Under the pieces are notes generated by a model. The model was not told the origin of the DNA. It did not search any database and saw only the letters and a list, made by a program, of their open reading frames with translations. From Tenuifilum thalassicum (GTDB lineage: Bacteria; Bacteroidota; Bacteroidia; Bacteroidales; Tenuifilaceae): a DNA stretch of 64,000 nt. The position numbers were made by a program, and so were the translations under genes. This document shows, piece after piece, positions 53,946 through 63,725 of the stretch. Location of the stretch: NCBI RefSeq assembly GCF_013265555.1, contig NZ_CP041345.1, forward strand, positions 620,001-684,000, in the 5' to 3' direction. Within the stretch, counting starts at the first letter, position 1, and each line of letters opens with the position of its first letter.

Positions 53946-56276
53946 TTAAAACCTAAATTTAATACCTGCAGAGGGGATAATGGTGAAATAGGATAGTCCT
54001 TTCAACTTATTGTCTGAAATCTCAATTGATGTAGGATTAATCCTTGCATATACATTGAAAACGCTAACAAAAAAAGTAAAGTTATTTCCATTTGATGTTT
54101 TCCAATTTCTTTCAATAGCAAGATCAAGCCTATGATAAACAGGTAAACGATAATTGTTATAACCATTAAAGGTTGAGTAACCCCAAAATAGACTTGATGA
54201 AGCATAGCCACTTGGCAAGTTAATTGGGGTTCCCGATCGCAGTATAAAGGTTGATTTATAGGTAATGTTATTCTTGCCATTATATTGAAGGAGAAAGTTT
54301 AAATTATGGGGTCTGTCAAAATCGTAAGGGAACCAGTCGCCGTTATTTAAAGTTTCAAATTTTCGAAAACTTCTTTGGTAAGTATATGAAAGAATACCCA
54401 TAAATTTGGAAGTTTGTTTTTTAAGAAGAATTTCAATACCATATGAGTACCCTATACCCGATGGGTCAAATCTGTCTGTCCAAAAATTTTGAAAATCAGC
54501 ATTTGATTGAATTGGTTTTATTAATGGTAGATTCTTACTTTTTTTATAAAAAAGCTCAGTAGTCAAATCAATATCAGCCCTTTTTAATACTGAATTAAAA
54601 CTAAGTGAGTACTGCTCAGAGTGTTGTGGTAATAGGATGTTGTCAGCAGCAAACCAGTGTATTCTTTCAAATCCATCAATATTATTAACCAAACCATGTA
54701 TGTACTGATTCATTTGGGTGTAACTAGCTGCTATGTGTGAAATATTACTTACAAAGTATGATACTGAAAACCGAGGTTCTAAATCGGAAAATTTGTTTCC
54801 AAAATCATTGTTAAACCTACTGGCTCTAATACCAAACCCAACTTCTAACTTATTGTTCAGTAACTTATTTCTGCTTTCAACCGAGAGTGAAAGCTCTGAA
54901 GGATACCCTGAGTAATGTTTTCCTATATTTGAAAATCTCGTGAAACTATCAATTGAAGAAAATTCTATTCGATTATATTCACCTGGCATTATTGAATACC
55001 AACCTGTTTCAATGGATGTAATAATTTTATCTTCCCCTCCATTATACGGTTGTTCACTAATAAGTTTAATGCCATACTTGGTGATTCCGATATTCATTTT
55101 CGCATCTATCGTACTGTATGTGGGAGTAATTATAACCTCATCATGTTCTTTATTAAGTTGGGTGTAGTTAGAAATGTAACTTGTTGCAAGCAATGTTGTG
55201 CTTCCAATGTTGCCTTTGAAGCCAATGGAGGCGATTCGGTTTTTTTGATTATTTGTTGAAATATCAATATTTTTCTCACTTATTCCTAATGATGTAAAAA
55301 TTCCACCCTCATCGTAATTCTTCATAAAATCGGCTCCGTCATAAAAGCTTAGGTATAATTTTGAGTTGTTAGGTAGATAGTATGAGATTTTTGTGTTAAG
55401 ATCGTGGAACCTGTAGTTAAAATAGCTTTCATTATCAGAATTCAAAGCCTTATTAATGAGGTCGAAATAAGAAGTTCTAAAAGACGTTAGAAATACCATC
55501 TTGTTTTTTATGATTGGACCTTCTACTAGAAGACCCGATGAAACAATGCCTAAAGAGAGTTCACCATGATAATTATATCTGTTACCGTCGCGAGTTTTAA
55601 CATCGAGTATCCCTGATGTTTTACCACCTAAGTGGCTCGGGAAACTGTTTTTATAAACATCTACATACTTTAAAGCATTGGTGTTGAATAATGATACAAA
55701 GCCTCCCAAATGATTAATATTAAAAACAGGACAGTCATCAATAAGATAAAGATTCTGGTCGGCATTACCTCCTCTGATAAGTAGAGATGAGTACCCGTCC
55801 AAGGTAGATGCAACCCCTGGATAAATCATTAAGGATTTAAGTAAATCGGATTCGCCAAAGAATTTTGGAACCGATTCCAATGATAACAAAGGAACAGTGA
55901 TTTTTCCAGATTGTGCCTTTAGCAAGTTAAGCTTTCTATCTCCATATACCTTAACCTCTCCGATTTTAATTGCGTCTAAACCAATTTTAATAATAGTATC
56001 AGAATATACCTCAAATCTAACTACTCTTGCCTCGTACCCAACGCTCGATATTTTTAAACTATCTATTACTTTTGAATAGCTAAATGCAATATACCCGTTT
56101 TCGTTAGCAACAAACCCTTTTCCCTTATTTAGTAACTGGCAAGTTGCATAAGGAATTGCATCGCCAGAGTATTTGTTAATAACATACAGTTTTACGTTAT
56201 ATACTTGACTAAATGTGGGGATGTGTAGTAGCATAAAAATTACTATACTGGTAACTAAATATCTAAACCTATTCAT
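53946..56276 (-). CDS. TonB-dependent receptor with CarboxypepD_reg-like domain
   Basis: 776 residues with a signal peptide (to about FSQ, residue 24). A carboxypeptidase-regulatory-like domain (about 25-110, SGDAIPYATCQLLNKGKGFVANENGYIAF) is followed by a plug domain (about 120-230, with LIRGGNADQNLYLIDDCPV) and a 22-strand barrel ending in SAGIKFRF. It imports or senses a ligand at the outer membrane using TonB energy. It is transcribed with the downstream DUF4249 gene and follows the barrel gene at 56287 by ten bases. Confidence 0.92.
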   Translation of the reverse strand: MNRFRYLVTSIVIFMLLHIPTFSQVYNVKLYVINKYSGDAIPYATCQLLNKGKGFVANENGYIAFSYSKVIDSLKISSVGYEARVVRFEVYSDTIIKIGLDAIKIGEVKVYGDRKLNLLKAQSGKITVPLLSLESVPKFFGESDLLKSLMIYPGVASTLDGYSSLLIRGGNADQNLYLIDDCPVFNINHLGGFVSLFNTNALKYVDVYKNSFPSHLGGKTSGILDVKTRDGNRYNYHGELSLGIVSSGLLVEGPIIKNKMVFLTSFRTSYFDLINKALNSDNESYFNYRFHDLNTKISYYLPNNSKLYLSFYDGADFMKNYDEGGIFTSLGISEKNIDISTNNQKNRIASIGFKGNIGSTTLLATSYISNYTQLNKEHDEVIITPTYSTIDAKMNIGITKYGIKLISEQPYNGGEDKIITSIETGWYSIMPGEYNRIEFSSIDSFTRFSNIGKHYSGYPSELSLSVESRNKLLNNKLEVGFGIRASRFNNDFGNKFSDLEPRFSVSYFVSNISHIAASYTQMNQYIHGLVNNIDGFERIHWFAADNILLPQHSEQYSLSFNSVLKRADIDLTTELFYKKSKNLPLIKPIQSNADFQNFWTDRFDPSGIGYSYGIEILLKKQTSKFMGILSYTYQRSFRKFETLNNGDWFPYDFDRPHNLNFLLQYNGKNNITYKSTFILRSGTPINLPSGYASSSLFWGYSTFNGYNNYRLPVYHRLDLAIERNWKTSNGNNFTFFVSVFNVYARINPTSIEISDNKLKGLSYFTIIPSAGIKFRF

Positions 56277-56286
56277 AAATTGTTAG

Positions 56287-56979
56287 TTAAAAAATAATAT
56301 ATTCCATAAAAAGGTATATTCCTGATATTTTGGTATAATCTTGAATACTGCCATCTATTTGGTATTCAATAGAATGTTTCGATAATGGGATGTTGTAAAT
56401 TAAACCAAAACTTAACTTTTTTAAAGTATACCGCCCAGTTAGTGTTAACTTTTCAACCTTTTTTTGAGTAGTGTTGCCAAAGTTATTTAAACTGTTAAAG
56501 TTTGAATCGCTTGTTGATTCTTTTTCAATCAAATAGTCTTTACCTAGGGCTGCTACCACCGATAGGTAGTCCATAACAAATAATTCTATACCTGTTTCCC
56601 ACCCATAGTAATAGTATTTATGTTTATATCCTGGGAATACCATGCCCGCAGGAAATGCAAGTTCAAAATCGTTATATTCATATCCGAGTTTTGTAAATGT
56701 GGGCGAGAAAATGATATTTAGCCCTTCAAATACTTTGAATCTAAAGTTTATTTGTGTTTTATAGGAGAATGATGATTCAAACTTGGGCTCAAAAGTACCA
56801 ATGGGGTCCCAGGTACTTTGTTTGGGCATTGACAGACCTCCTGACACACTAAATGAAGCCTCAGGTATTAAATGTTTTTTTAGCTTAATGGCTAATGAGT
56901 CTGGCTTAGCAAAAGATAAACTGCTAAGAAAATTGATAAATAAACACGATAGAAAAACTGTTTTTAGAACTGATTTCAT
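56287..56979 (-). CDS. Predicted outer-membrane beta-barrel protein
   Basis: 230 residues with a signal peptide (to about SFAK, residue 25) and repeated amphipathic strands ending in a terminal aromatic residue (LFMEYIIF), typical of a small outer-membrane barrel. No named family is recognised. It lies ten bases upstream of the TonB receptor gene and 57 bases downstream of the lipoprotein gene on the same strand, so it is probably part of the same unit. Confidence 0.65.
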   Translation of the reverse strand: MKSVLKTVFLSCLFINFLSSLSFAKPDSLAIKLKKHLIPEASFSVSGGLSMPKQSTWDPIGTFEPKFESSFSYKTQINFRFKVFEGLNIIFSPTFTKLGYEYNDFELAFPAGMVFPGYKHKYYYYGWETGIELFVMDYLSVVAALGKDYLIEKESTSDSNFNSLNNFGNTTQKKVEKLTLTGRYTLKKLSFGLIYNIPLSKHSIEYQIDGSIQDYTKISGIYLFMEYIIF

Positions 56980-57036
56980 ATGAAAATGGATTAGTTAGAA
57001 CATGGGGGCTTAAAAAATTTTGAGCCCCCATTAAGT

Positions 57037-58104
57037 CTACCATGGGCTACAAGCAATCTGAACACCTGGTTTAACACCTCGTGATTCGGCGTAAACATTT
57101 ACACGTTCAAAGTTTGGTTCAGGAATACCCAATTTATGGAACTCTGTTTTTATTTGATCACCAATAAAATAGTGTCTTGAACAACCGTCAATGTTGTCAT
57201 AACTTACATTCTCAACAGGTGAGTCCCAAAAAGTTAGAGTGTAAGCATCATTTTTAGGATCAGGTTGTATGAGGTTTTTTATTGGTACCATTACACTGTA
57301 TTTTGCCTCTGAAACTCTGATGTTAGTGCTGTAAGATTTCCATTTTCCTAGCCAATTTTTTCTTTCTCCCCAAGCCTTCCAACCTGCATAATATTGTTCA
57401 ATTTTTGTGTTAAAAGGAAAGCCCTTAATCCCAACAATCATTTTTTTTATATCAACTTGCAAGTATATTCTACATCTTCCGCTTTGTCTGTATGTTTTAT
57501 AAAAAGAAATACATTTAAATTTTGTATCAACTAGGTCGCTTTTTTCAAATACATGTATTCCTTTTTCAGCATAAGTATTAATTGTATTTTTAGCAAACTC
57601 AATTTTTTCATTGTCAGGGTCAAACACTAGAATAAATTTGTCACGAAACCATTTATTGTATACATCTGATGTAAAGTATTCTCCTTTAGTGTTGCAAATT
57701 ATTTGATCGAGTTTATTATCAATAATTGGATATATTGTGCTATCTTCGTAATAAAATAAATCAGGGTACTTGTTTGCTAATTCTTTTGGCTTTAGAGTGC
57801 TATCATTGTAGTATTTCTCAAGGATTTCATTAATTTTTTTTCTATATGAAACAAACCCAATTTTATCTTCCCAATAATCAAGTTCGTCATTATTCATGCC
57901 AGATAAAACTTTAAGTACATCAAAAAAAGATTTTGCATCAATTACAAGTGTGCCATTTTCAACCGTTGTTTTTTCGTAAAGAAAATCATACTTATCATTC
58001 TCATGTTGGTGAATTTTTGTAAAATGATTATCTTCTTTTGTGCATGAATTTAATAAATGAATACATAATGTAAGAACACACACTACAAAAAAAAATTTTT
58101 TCAT
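57037..58104 (-). CDS. Predicted lipoprotein of unknown function
   Basis: 355 residues with a lipoprotein signal (LLNSC, C21). The mature part is Lys/Asp/Tyr-rich with no membrane segment. The first region (KSFFDVLKVLSGMNNDELDYWED) resembles short helical segments of several Bacteroidota lipoproteins with N-terminal DUF domains, but I cannot name one. The C-terminal half has aromatic and cysteine residues (CRIYL, GCSRHYF) that could form a disulfide. It is the first gene of a minus-strand set that continues with the barrel, TonB receptor and DUF4249 protein. Confidence 0.65.
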   Translation of the reverse strand: MKKFFFVVCVLTLCIHLLNSCTKEDNHFTKIHQHENDKYDFLYEKTTVENGTLVIDAKSFFDVLKVLSGMNNDELDYWEDKIGFVSYRKKINEILEKYYNDSTLKPKELANKYPDLFYYEDSTIYPIIDNKLDQIICNTKGEYFTSDVYNKWFRDKFILVFDPDNEKIEFAKNTINTYAEKGIHVFEKSDLVDTKFKCISFYKTYRQSGRCRIYLQVDIKKMIVGIKGFPFNTKIEQYYAGWKAWGERKNWLGKWKSYSTNIRVSEAKYSVMVPIKNLIQPDPKNDAYTLTFWDSPVENVSYDNIDGCSRHYFIGDQIKTEFHKLGIPEPNFERVNVYAESRGVKPGVQIACSPW

Positions 58105-58305
58105 TTTATGATAAATTTTATTATGCCTACTCTATTAATGATTTTCGGCTTCCTCTGAATTTGTTTACAAAATTATATTAATTTTTAAAACTAAAAAAAT
58201 ATATTATGAAAAGCATATGTATGCTTATGTTTAATAAAAGTTTAACAAAAATCAACCAATCATCTATTAATGACATAAATCATTTCAGAAGGGTAAGCGC
58301 CCGAA

Positions 58306-58313
58306 TATATTTG
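58306..58313 (+). promoter_or_regulatory. -7 element of the fused oxidoreductase gene
   Basis: TATATTTG, a full -7 match, 34 bases before the ATG. A TGACATAAATCA near-palindrome lies just upstream at 58271-58282 and could be a regulator site. Confidence 0.5.
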
Positions 58314-58347
58314 TAATTAGTATACAAGACCTAAAACCAAACAAGCA

Positions 58348-61300
58348 ATGCATAAAATTGAAAAACATCCAATACTTGAGGTTCCACAACGCGAAGTGGT
58401 AACCTTTAAATTTAATGGCAACGAAGTCCAAGGTGAAAAGGGATTTACCATTGCAGCAGCGCTTCATCAGGCGGGTTATCCTGTTCACAGCCATAGCATT
58501 GAAAACCGTGAACGAAGCTTAGAGTGTGGAATCGGCAAGTGTGGTGCCTGCGAAATGCTTGTCGATGGTCAAATTAAAAGAATTTGCATTACTCCAGTTG
58601 ATGGTGTAAAAGAGGTAAAAGAAATACCACATGAACATACTCCTGACGTAAAACCTATTAACAAACAGGAAAGCACCAAGGTATACAAAACGACTGTAGC
58701 TATTATTGGCGCGGGACCTGCTGGACTTGCAGCACGTGAAATACTTCTTGAACATGGGGTTGAGAATATCGTCATTGACAATAATTCTACCATTGGCGGA
58801 CAGTTTAACATGCAAACCCATCAGTTCTTCTTTTTTGAGCGTGAAAAGAAGTTTGGGGGAATGCGTGGGTTTGAAATCGCAAGCACACTTGCAGGAACAA
58901 ACCATGAGGGGATATTTTTAAATAGTACTGTTTGGGATATCTTGGAAAACAAACGTATTGCAGTAAAGAATATTAAAACCGAAGAGATTTACTACGTTGA
59001 ATCGGACTTTCTGGTTATTGCCACAGGGGCAGTACCCTTTATGCCAACGTTCGAAAACGACGACCTACCTGGTGTTTACACTGCTGCCGTTATTCAAAAA
59101 ATGATGAACCAAGAATTTACACTTCTTGGTAAGAATGTGCTTACAGTTGGTGCAGGAAATATTGGATATCTAACGAGCTATCAGCTAATGCAAGCCGGTG
59201 CAAATGTAAAGGCTATAATTGAGGCAATGCCTCGAGAGGGAGGATTTCCGGTTCAAGCAAACAGGGTTCGCAGGTTGGGAATTCCTATCATACTTGGTAA
59301 AATCTTGGTAAAAGCCATTCCCAACGAAACACATACTGGAATTGTTGGGGCTGTTATTGCCGACGCAAAGGATTTTAAGCCGATTCCTGGTACCGAGCAA
59401 GTAATAGAGGGAATTGATGCTATAAACATCTGTACCGGCCTAGTACCCGACGACCAGCTCCTTATTAAAGGGAACGAGATATTTGGAAGGCACTGTTATG
59501 GTGCAGGCGATGCCATTCGGATTGGCGAAGGCACTAGCGCCGTGCTTCGCGGTAAGCAGGTTGCCTACGAGATTCTCCAAGAGGCAGGCATACGTTTTAG
59601 CTACGACACCTATCTTAATATCAGCAAGGAGTATATCGATAGCCAGCAGCATCCAGTTCGTGTTATTGAAGAGCCTTTCCGCCCCACCGAGGAACGACGC
59701 AACCGAAAACCATTTGTACAAATCGATTGCCTTTATGGGTTTGCTTGCAATCCTTGCACATTTGCATGCCCCCATGGAGCTATTACCAAAAACTCAACCA
59801 GCACAGTTCCGCATATCGATTTTGAAAAGTGCGTGGGATGTTTGGATTGCGTTTACCAGTGCCCTGGACTGGCCATTTTTGGATACAACTATGCAAAAGA
59901 TTGGTTATTCTTACCCATAGAGTATGAGGTTAAGGAAGGTTCCGATGTTTATTTAGTCGATAACAACGGTAACATTTTGGGCGATGGCGTTATCGAAAAG
60001 ATACTGCGCAAGCCCAATAAAACAAACGTGGCCAGAGTAAAATCGTTAAGCCTACATGGCGACGACTTGCTGTCGGCTCGTGGTTTTATTGTAAAATCAA
60101 AATACCCCGAACCATTACAGATTAAATCGTATGAGTATAAACCTGAAGAAAAAATCTACGTTTGTCATTGCGACGATGTAAGCCTTGATGAAATTCTTGA
60201 AACCATTGGCGAGCGTAAATTCATATCGGCCGATGAAATAAAACACACTACCCGTCTTGGAATGGGGGCTTGTAGAGGTAAGCGTTGCATTAAACGATTA
60301 AAAACCACCCTTGCGCCCATGGGGATTCAAATAGTTGGCGATGCTACGCCGCGTGGTCCTTTAAGCAATCAGGTTGCCATGGGTGAGCTGTATCCCAAAG
60401 ACGTTCACGAAACCTATGTGACAGGGATTAATGGAAAGAAGGTTAGGATTGAGAAGGTATCGGCGCTTATTGCTGGTGGAGGTATTGGGGGAAGTGCACT
60501 TTTCCGTTATATGGCAGAAGCTGGTCTGCGTCCTGTTTTACTAAACTTTGGTAGGGGTGCAAGCTGGCGAAACATTGCTGGCGGTCGAACTGCTTTCTCC
60601 CTCCCCGAGATTGCAGAAATTGCTAGGCTTAACCATGACATTTTTAAGGAGTTACAGCAAATTTCAAATATTGATTACCGACCAATTAACTACGTTACCT
60701 TTGCCCACGACGACACCATGCTTAAGGCGCTAGAAGCCTCCATGGCTTGGAGCGATGCCTATTTGGTAGAACCAAAAGATTTTCAAAAGGAGGTTTCTCC
60801 ATTTATGAACAGTAACCTCAATACCTATAAGGCTGCGCTTATTACTAGGGGGTGCTGGCAAGCAACACCTGGTCGGGTGGTTGACCTGCTGCGCAAAATT
60901 GGAATTGAAAAGGATGGTGTTGTAAATGAGGATGCAGAGCTAATAAGCGTTCATCGAAATAGTAATGGTTACGTTGCACTTGTTCGCGACCACAACAAGG
61001 ATTACATTGAGTATCATGCCGATAGTTTTGTAAATGCACTAGGTCCAAGTGGCGAAAAATTCAGCCGTCAGCTTGGAATTTTTACAGGCATCTATCCTGT
61101 AAAGCATCAGGCATTCATTACACGCCGTCTGCCTTGGTTGGGTACTAATGGTACACCATTAAGCATGCTCATCGATAGGCGAAATTATAAAGGGTTTACA
61201 GCTGTTTACGGACAGCAGCTCGCAGAAACCGGACAAATAATTGGGTGTGCCTCGCCAGCTGTTGACCCACGCGAAACCGACAAGAATCTTAAAATCAACT

Positions 61301-61581
61301 CTCAGGATTTCCTTGAAATTGTTTCGGAAGTATTCTCGAACTGGATACCTCAGCTAAGTTCTGTCGGATTCCAGGCTGTATGGGCAGGTTATTACGTTGA
61401 ACCACGGATGTATATCGATGTTAAACATGGATTGTTTACAGGTTTGCGTGGTCAGGGATTTATGCTTGGTATGGGACTTGCAAAGATGTATGTCGATGAG
61501 TTAATGGGACGTCCTGTTCCAGACTATTTTAAACGCCTAAGCCTTGATGGCGATGGCTTACCTGAAAAAGCATTTAAATAA
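58348..61581 (+). CDS. Fused multidomain iron-sulfur flavoprotein, HcnABC/LhpBEF-like amine or imino-acid dehydrogenase
   Basis: 1077 residues with these domains in order. A [2Fe-2S] domain (C60, C65, C68, C80) comes first, then an FAD/NAD-type oxidoreductase (GAGPAG at 121-126, second GAGNIG near 270). Next is a two-cluster 4Fe-4S ferredoxin (CNPCTFACP near 467 and CVGCLDCVYQCP near 495), then a BFD-like [2Fe-2S] motif (CHC near 606, GACRGKRC near 641). The chain ends with a DAO-type FAD domain (ALIAGGGIGG near 705) to the C-terminus. These correspond to the gamma/alpha/beta subunits of HcnABC, opine oxidases and D-hydroxyproline dehydrogenase LhpBEF, normally separate proteins, plus a ferredoxin not found in HcnABC. 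It should oxidise an amine, imino acid or similar compound and pass electrons to an unknown acceptor. It is monocistronic. Confidence 0.85.
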   Translation: MHKIEKHPILEVPQREVVTFKFNGNEVQGEKGFTIAAALHQAGYPVHSHSIENRERSLECGIGKCGACEMLVDGQIKRICITPVDGVKEVKEIPHEHTPDVKPINKQESTKVYKTTVAIIGAGPAGLAAREILLEHGVENIVIDNNSTIGGQFNMQTHQFFFFEREKKFGGMRGFEIASTLAGTNHEGIFLNSTVWDILENKRIAVKNIKTEEIYYVESDFLVIATGAVPFMPTFENDDLPGVYTAAVIQKMMNQEFTLLGKNVLTVGAGNIGYLTSYQLMQAGANVKAIIEAMPREGGFPVQANRVRRLGIPIILGKILVKAIPNETHTGIVGAVIADAKDFKPIPGTEQVIEGIDAINICTGLVPDDQLLIKGNEIFGRHCYGAGDAIRIGEGTSAVLRGKQVAYEILQEAGIRFSYDTYLNISKEYIDSQQHPVRVIEEPFRPTEERRNRKPFVQIDCLYGFACNPCTFACPHGAITKNSTSTVPHIDFEKCVGCLDCVYQCPGLAIFGYNYAKDWLFLPIEYEVKEGSDVYLVDNNGNILGDGVIEKILRKPNKTNVARVKSLSLHGDDLLSARGFIVKSKYPEPLQIKSYEYKPEEKIYVCHCDDVSLDEILETIGERKFISADEIKHTTRLGMGACRGKRCIKRLKTTLAPMGIQIVGDATPRGPLSNQVAMGELYPKDVHETYVTGINGKKVRIEKVSALIAGGGIGGSALFRYMAEAGLRPVLLNFGRGASWRNIAGGRTAFSLPEIAEIARLNHDIFKELQQISNIDYRPINYVTFAHDDTMLKALEASMAWSDAYLVEPKDFQKEVSPFMNSNLNTYKAALITRGCWQATPGRVVDLLRKIGIEKDGVVNEDAELISVHRNSNGYVALVRDHNKDYIEYHADSFVNALGPSGEKFSRQLGIFTGIYPVKHQAFITRRLPWLGTNGTPLSMLIDRRNYKGFTAVYGQQLAETGQIIGCASPAVDPRETDKNLKINSQDFLEIVSEVFSNWIPQLSSVGFQAVWAGYYVEPRMYIDVKHGLFTGLRGQGFMLGMGLAKMYVDELMGRPVPDYFKRLSLDGDGLPEKAFK

Positions 61582-61640
61582 TTGATTGTAGGGTTAAATA
61601 ATTTTGTTTAGGTTGATGTAGTTGTTCTCTCGTAGAAATT

Positions 61641-61674
61641 AAAAAGCCGCTTTCTTTTAAAGAAGCGGCTTTTT
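61641..61674. terminator. Bidirectional terminator
   Basis: AAAAAGCCGCTT and AAGCGGCTTTTT form a 12-bp stem around TCTTTTAAAG. It lies between the convergent oxidoreductase and pgi genes. Confidence 0.93.
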
Positions 61675-61700
61675 CTTGGTTATCGGGTACGTGTATAGAA

Positions 61701-63044
61701 TTAAATTCCCAAACGTTTACGCAGTTCTGCGCCTTGCTCTTCAAAACCGGGCTTGCCTAATAGGGCAAACATGTTTTTCTTATAGGCCTCAACACCCGGT
61801 TGATCAAACGGATTAACATCGATAGTATATCCGCTAATTGCGCAGGCTCTTTCAAAGAAGTAGAGAAGGTAACCAATCCAGTACTCGGAAAGTTCAGGTA
61901 TTGATATTTGGATATTAGGTACGCCGCCATCGTTATGGGCAACAATGGTACCAAGCTTTGCCATGTGGTTTACCTCCGATAAGCGCTTGCCTGCAATATA
62001 GTTAAGCTGGTCAAGGTTATCGGGGTCTTCGGGTATAGTTAGTTTATTCGATGAGTTACTTACTGAAAGCACTGTTTCAAAAATAAACCTCTCACCTTCC
62101 TGTATGTACTGTCCCATTGAGTGTAAGTCGGTTGTGAAATCGACACCTGCAGGGAAGATTCCTTTATTCTCTTTCCCCTCACTCTCTCCGTAAAGCTGCT
62201 TCCACCACTCGGTTACGTAATGCAATTTGGGAGTGTAGTTAACCATGATTTCCACTTTTTTGCCTTTGGCATAAAGCGCATTACGTGCAGCGGCATATTG
62301 ACATGCAGGATTTTGTTCAAAAGGAACGTTTGCAGCGGTATCACTCATGGCTTTACGAGCACCTTCAACCATTTTTCTGATATCAAAACCTGCTATGGCA
62401 ATTGGTAGTAATCCTACTGGAGTTAGAACCGAATATCTACCACCAACGTCATCGGGAATAATAAAGGTTCTGTAACCTTCGGTATCGGCAAGTTTCCTAA
62501 GAGCACCTTTCGATTGGTCGGTGATAGCCACAATGCGCGAAGCCGCTTCCGATTTGCCTACTTTGCTTTCCAAATGCTGTTTTAGTAATCTGAAAGCAAT
62601 TGCAGGTTCAGTTGTTGTCCCCGATTTGGAAATAACAACTATTGAGTAGCTGTGTTTATCGAGTACCTTTAGCAACTCTGCATGATAATCCTCACAAATG
62701 CTATTACCTGCAAAAAGCACCTTGGTCCCATTGTCGTTTAACATCGAAAAGCTATTGCCTAGGGCTTCAATAACAGCCTTGGCGCCAAGGTAAGAACCTC
62801 CAATACCAACTACAACAACTATTTCGCTTTTCCCCCGAAGTTCAGCTGCAACCTTTTCTACGCTCTTCAATTGCTCTTCGGTAATCTCAGCAGGTAAGTT
62901 AACCCAGCCTAGAAAGTCATTTCCCTTCCCACTCTTTTCCTCAATTTGCTTCTGACATAAATTAATCTTTTCTCTATAGGACATTACCTCTTGCTCAGAG
63001 GCAAATTGAAGCATGTTGTTTAATTTAACTTCTAGTTTGCTCAT
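61701..63044 (-). CDS. pgi: Glucose-6-phosphate isomerase
   Basis: 447 residues. Sugar-phosphate motif SKSGTTTEP at 139-147, [14 protein letters not shown] at 79-91, and the C-terminal [17 protein letters not shown] identify PGI, which interconverts glucose-6-phosphate and fructose-6-phosphate. Its length fits the shorter bacterial PGI subfamily of Bacillus and Bacteroides. A small lipoprotein gene lies 37 bases upstream and may be co-transcribed. Confidence 0.97.
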   Translation of the reverse strand: MSKLEVKLNNMLQFASEQEVMSYREKINLCQKQIEEKSGKGNDFLGWVNLPAEITEEQLKSVEKVAAELRGKSEIVVVVGIGGSYLGAKAVIEALGNSFSMLNDNGTKVLFAGNSICEDYHAELLKVLDKHSYSIVVISKSGTTTEPAIAFRLLKQHLESKVGKSEAASRIVAITDQSKGALRKLADTEGYRTFIIPDDVGGRYSVLTPVGLLPIAIAGFDIRKMVEGARKAMSDTAANVPFEQNPACQYAAARNALYAKGKKVEIMVNYTPKLHYVTEWWKQLYGESEGKENKGIFPAGVDFTTDLHSMGQYIQEGERFIFETVLSVSNSSNKLTIPEDPDNLDQLNYIAGKRLSEVNHMAKLGTIVAHNDGGVPNIQISIPELSEYWIGYLLYFFERACAISGYTIDVNPFDQPGVEAYKKNMFALLGKPGFEEQGAELRKRLGI

Positions 63045-63081
63045 ATTTCCCTTGTTTATTCTTGTTTGTTATTCATCTATA

Positions 63082-63255
63082 TCAACCAACCCGATAGGAT
63101 CTTCTTGGAAATTTCTTTTTGTGACAATTGCACTTATACTTTCTTGTCTTATCAACCTTCCTTTTTTGAGGTGCAGACCGCCTGTTACAGCTATTAAATG
63201 AAATAACTGATATAACAAGTATGAAAGCAAAAAGTATCCTTATAATCTTTTTCAT
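63082..63255 (-). CDS. Small basic lipoprotein, unknown function
   Basis: 57 residues from ATG at 63255 to TGA at 63082. The N-terminus is a clear lipoprotein signal (MKKIIRILFAFI, lipobox NSC with C23). The mature part is only 34 residues, extremely rich in Lys and Arg (about 16 basic residues), with a CNCH motif. A mature tail this basic could bind phosphates or lipid A. It lies 37 bases upstream of pgi on the same strand; TAACTTCG (minus strand, 63263-63270) is a near -7 match just before it. I recognise no family, but the signal makes it likely real. Confidence 0.65.
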   Translation of the reverse strand: MKKIIRILFAFILVISVISFNSCNRRSAPQKRKVDKTRKYKCNCHKKKFPRRSYRVG

Positions 63256-63725
63256 TTTATTGCGAAGTTACAAAGAATTATTTATTTAAATCTATCTCAT
63301 ATTGCTTTGAATATTCATGTTTTCTGGAATAGTTAGAATTAAAACGATTGCAATAAAGGAATATTTTTATGGTTTCAGAAAATATTTTTTATTGTAATCT
63401 AGTACAAAGTTATTCATTAGTCCATTGCTTTATGGTAGTTATTTTGGCAAAATATTTTCGGAAAGTTGTTTTAGCAACCCAACGTCTTAAACTATTCTTA
63501 TCGATTTAATATATCAATCTATTTAAATTCATAATTAAGGTTTTGTGTAATTTTTTTTGATGTCTTACGTGTTGTTTGTATATCAAAACATGTTTTTTGT
63601 ATACAGGATTGTGTTTTCTGTCGACAAATGTCTAGATAAAGTCATATAGGGGTTGATTTGAATTAACAATAGGCGGAAATTTATGGCAATTTTTTATAAC
63701 CAAACCAAATCTAAATCTAACCAAC
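63256..63725. other. AT-rich intergenic region between divergent genes
   Basis: About 470 bases between the small lipoprotein gene and the C25-like gene. It presumably holds both promoters. I saw no open frame, RNA gene or strong hairpin. Confidence 0.45.
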
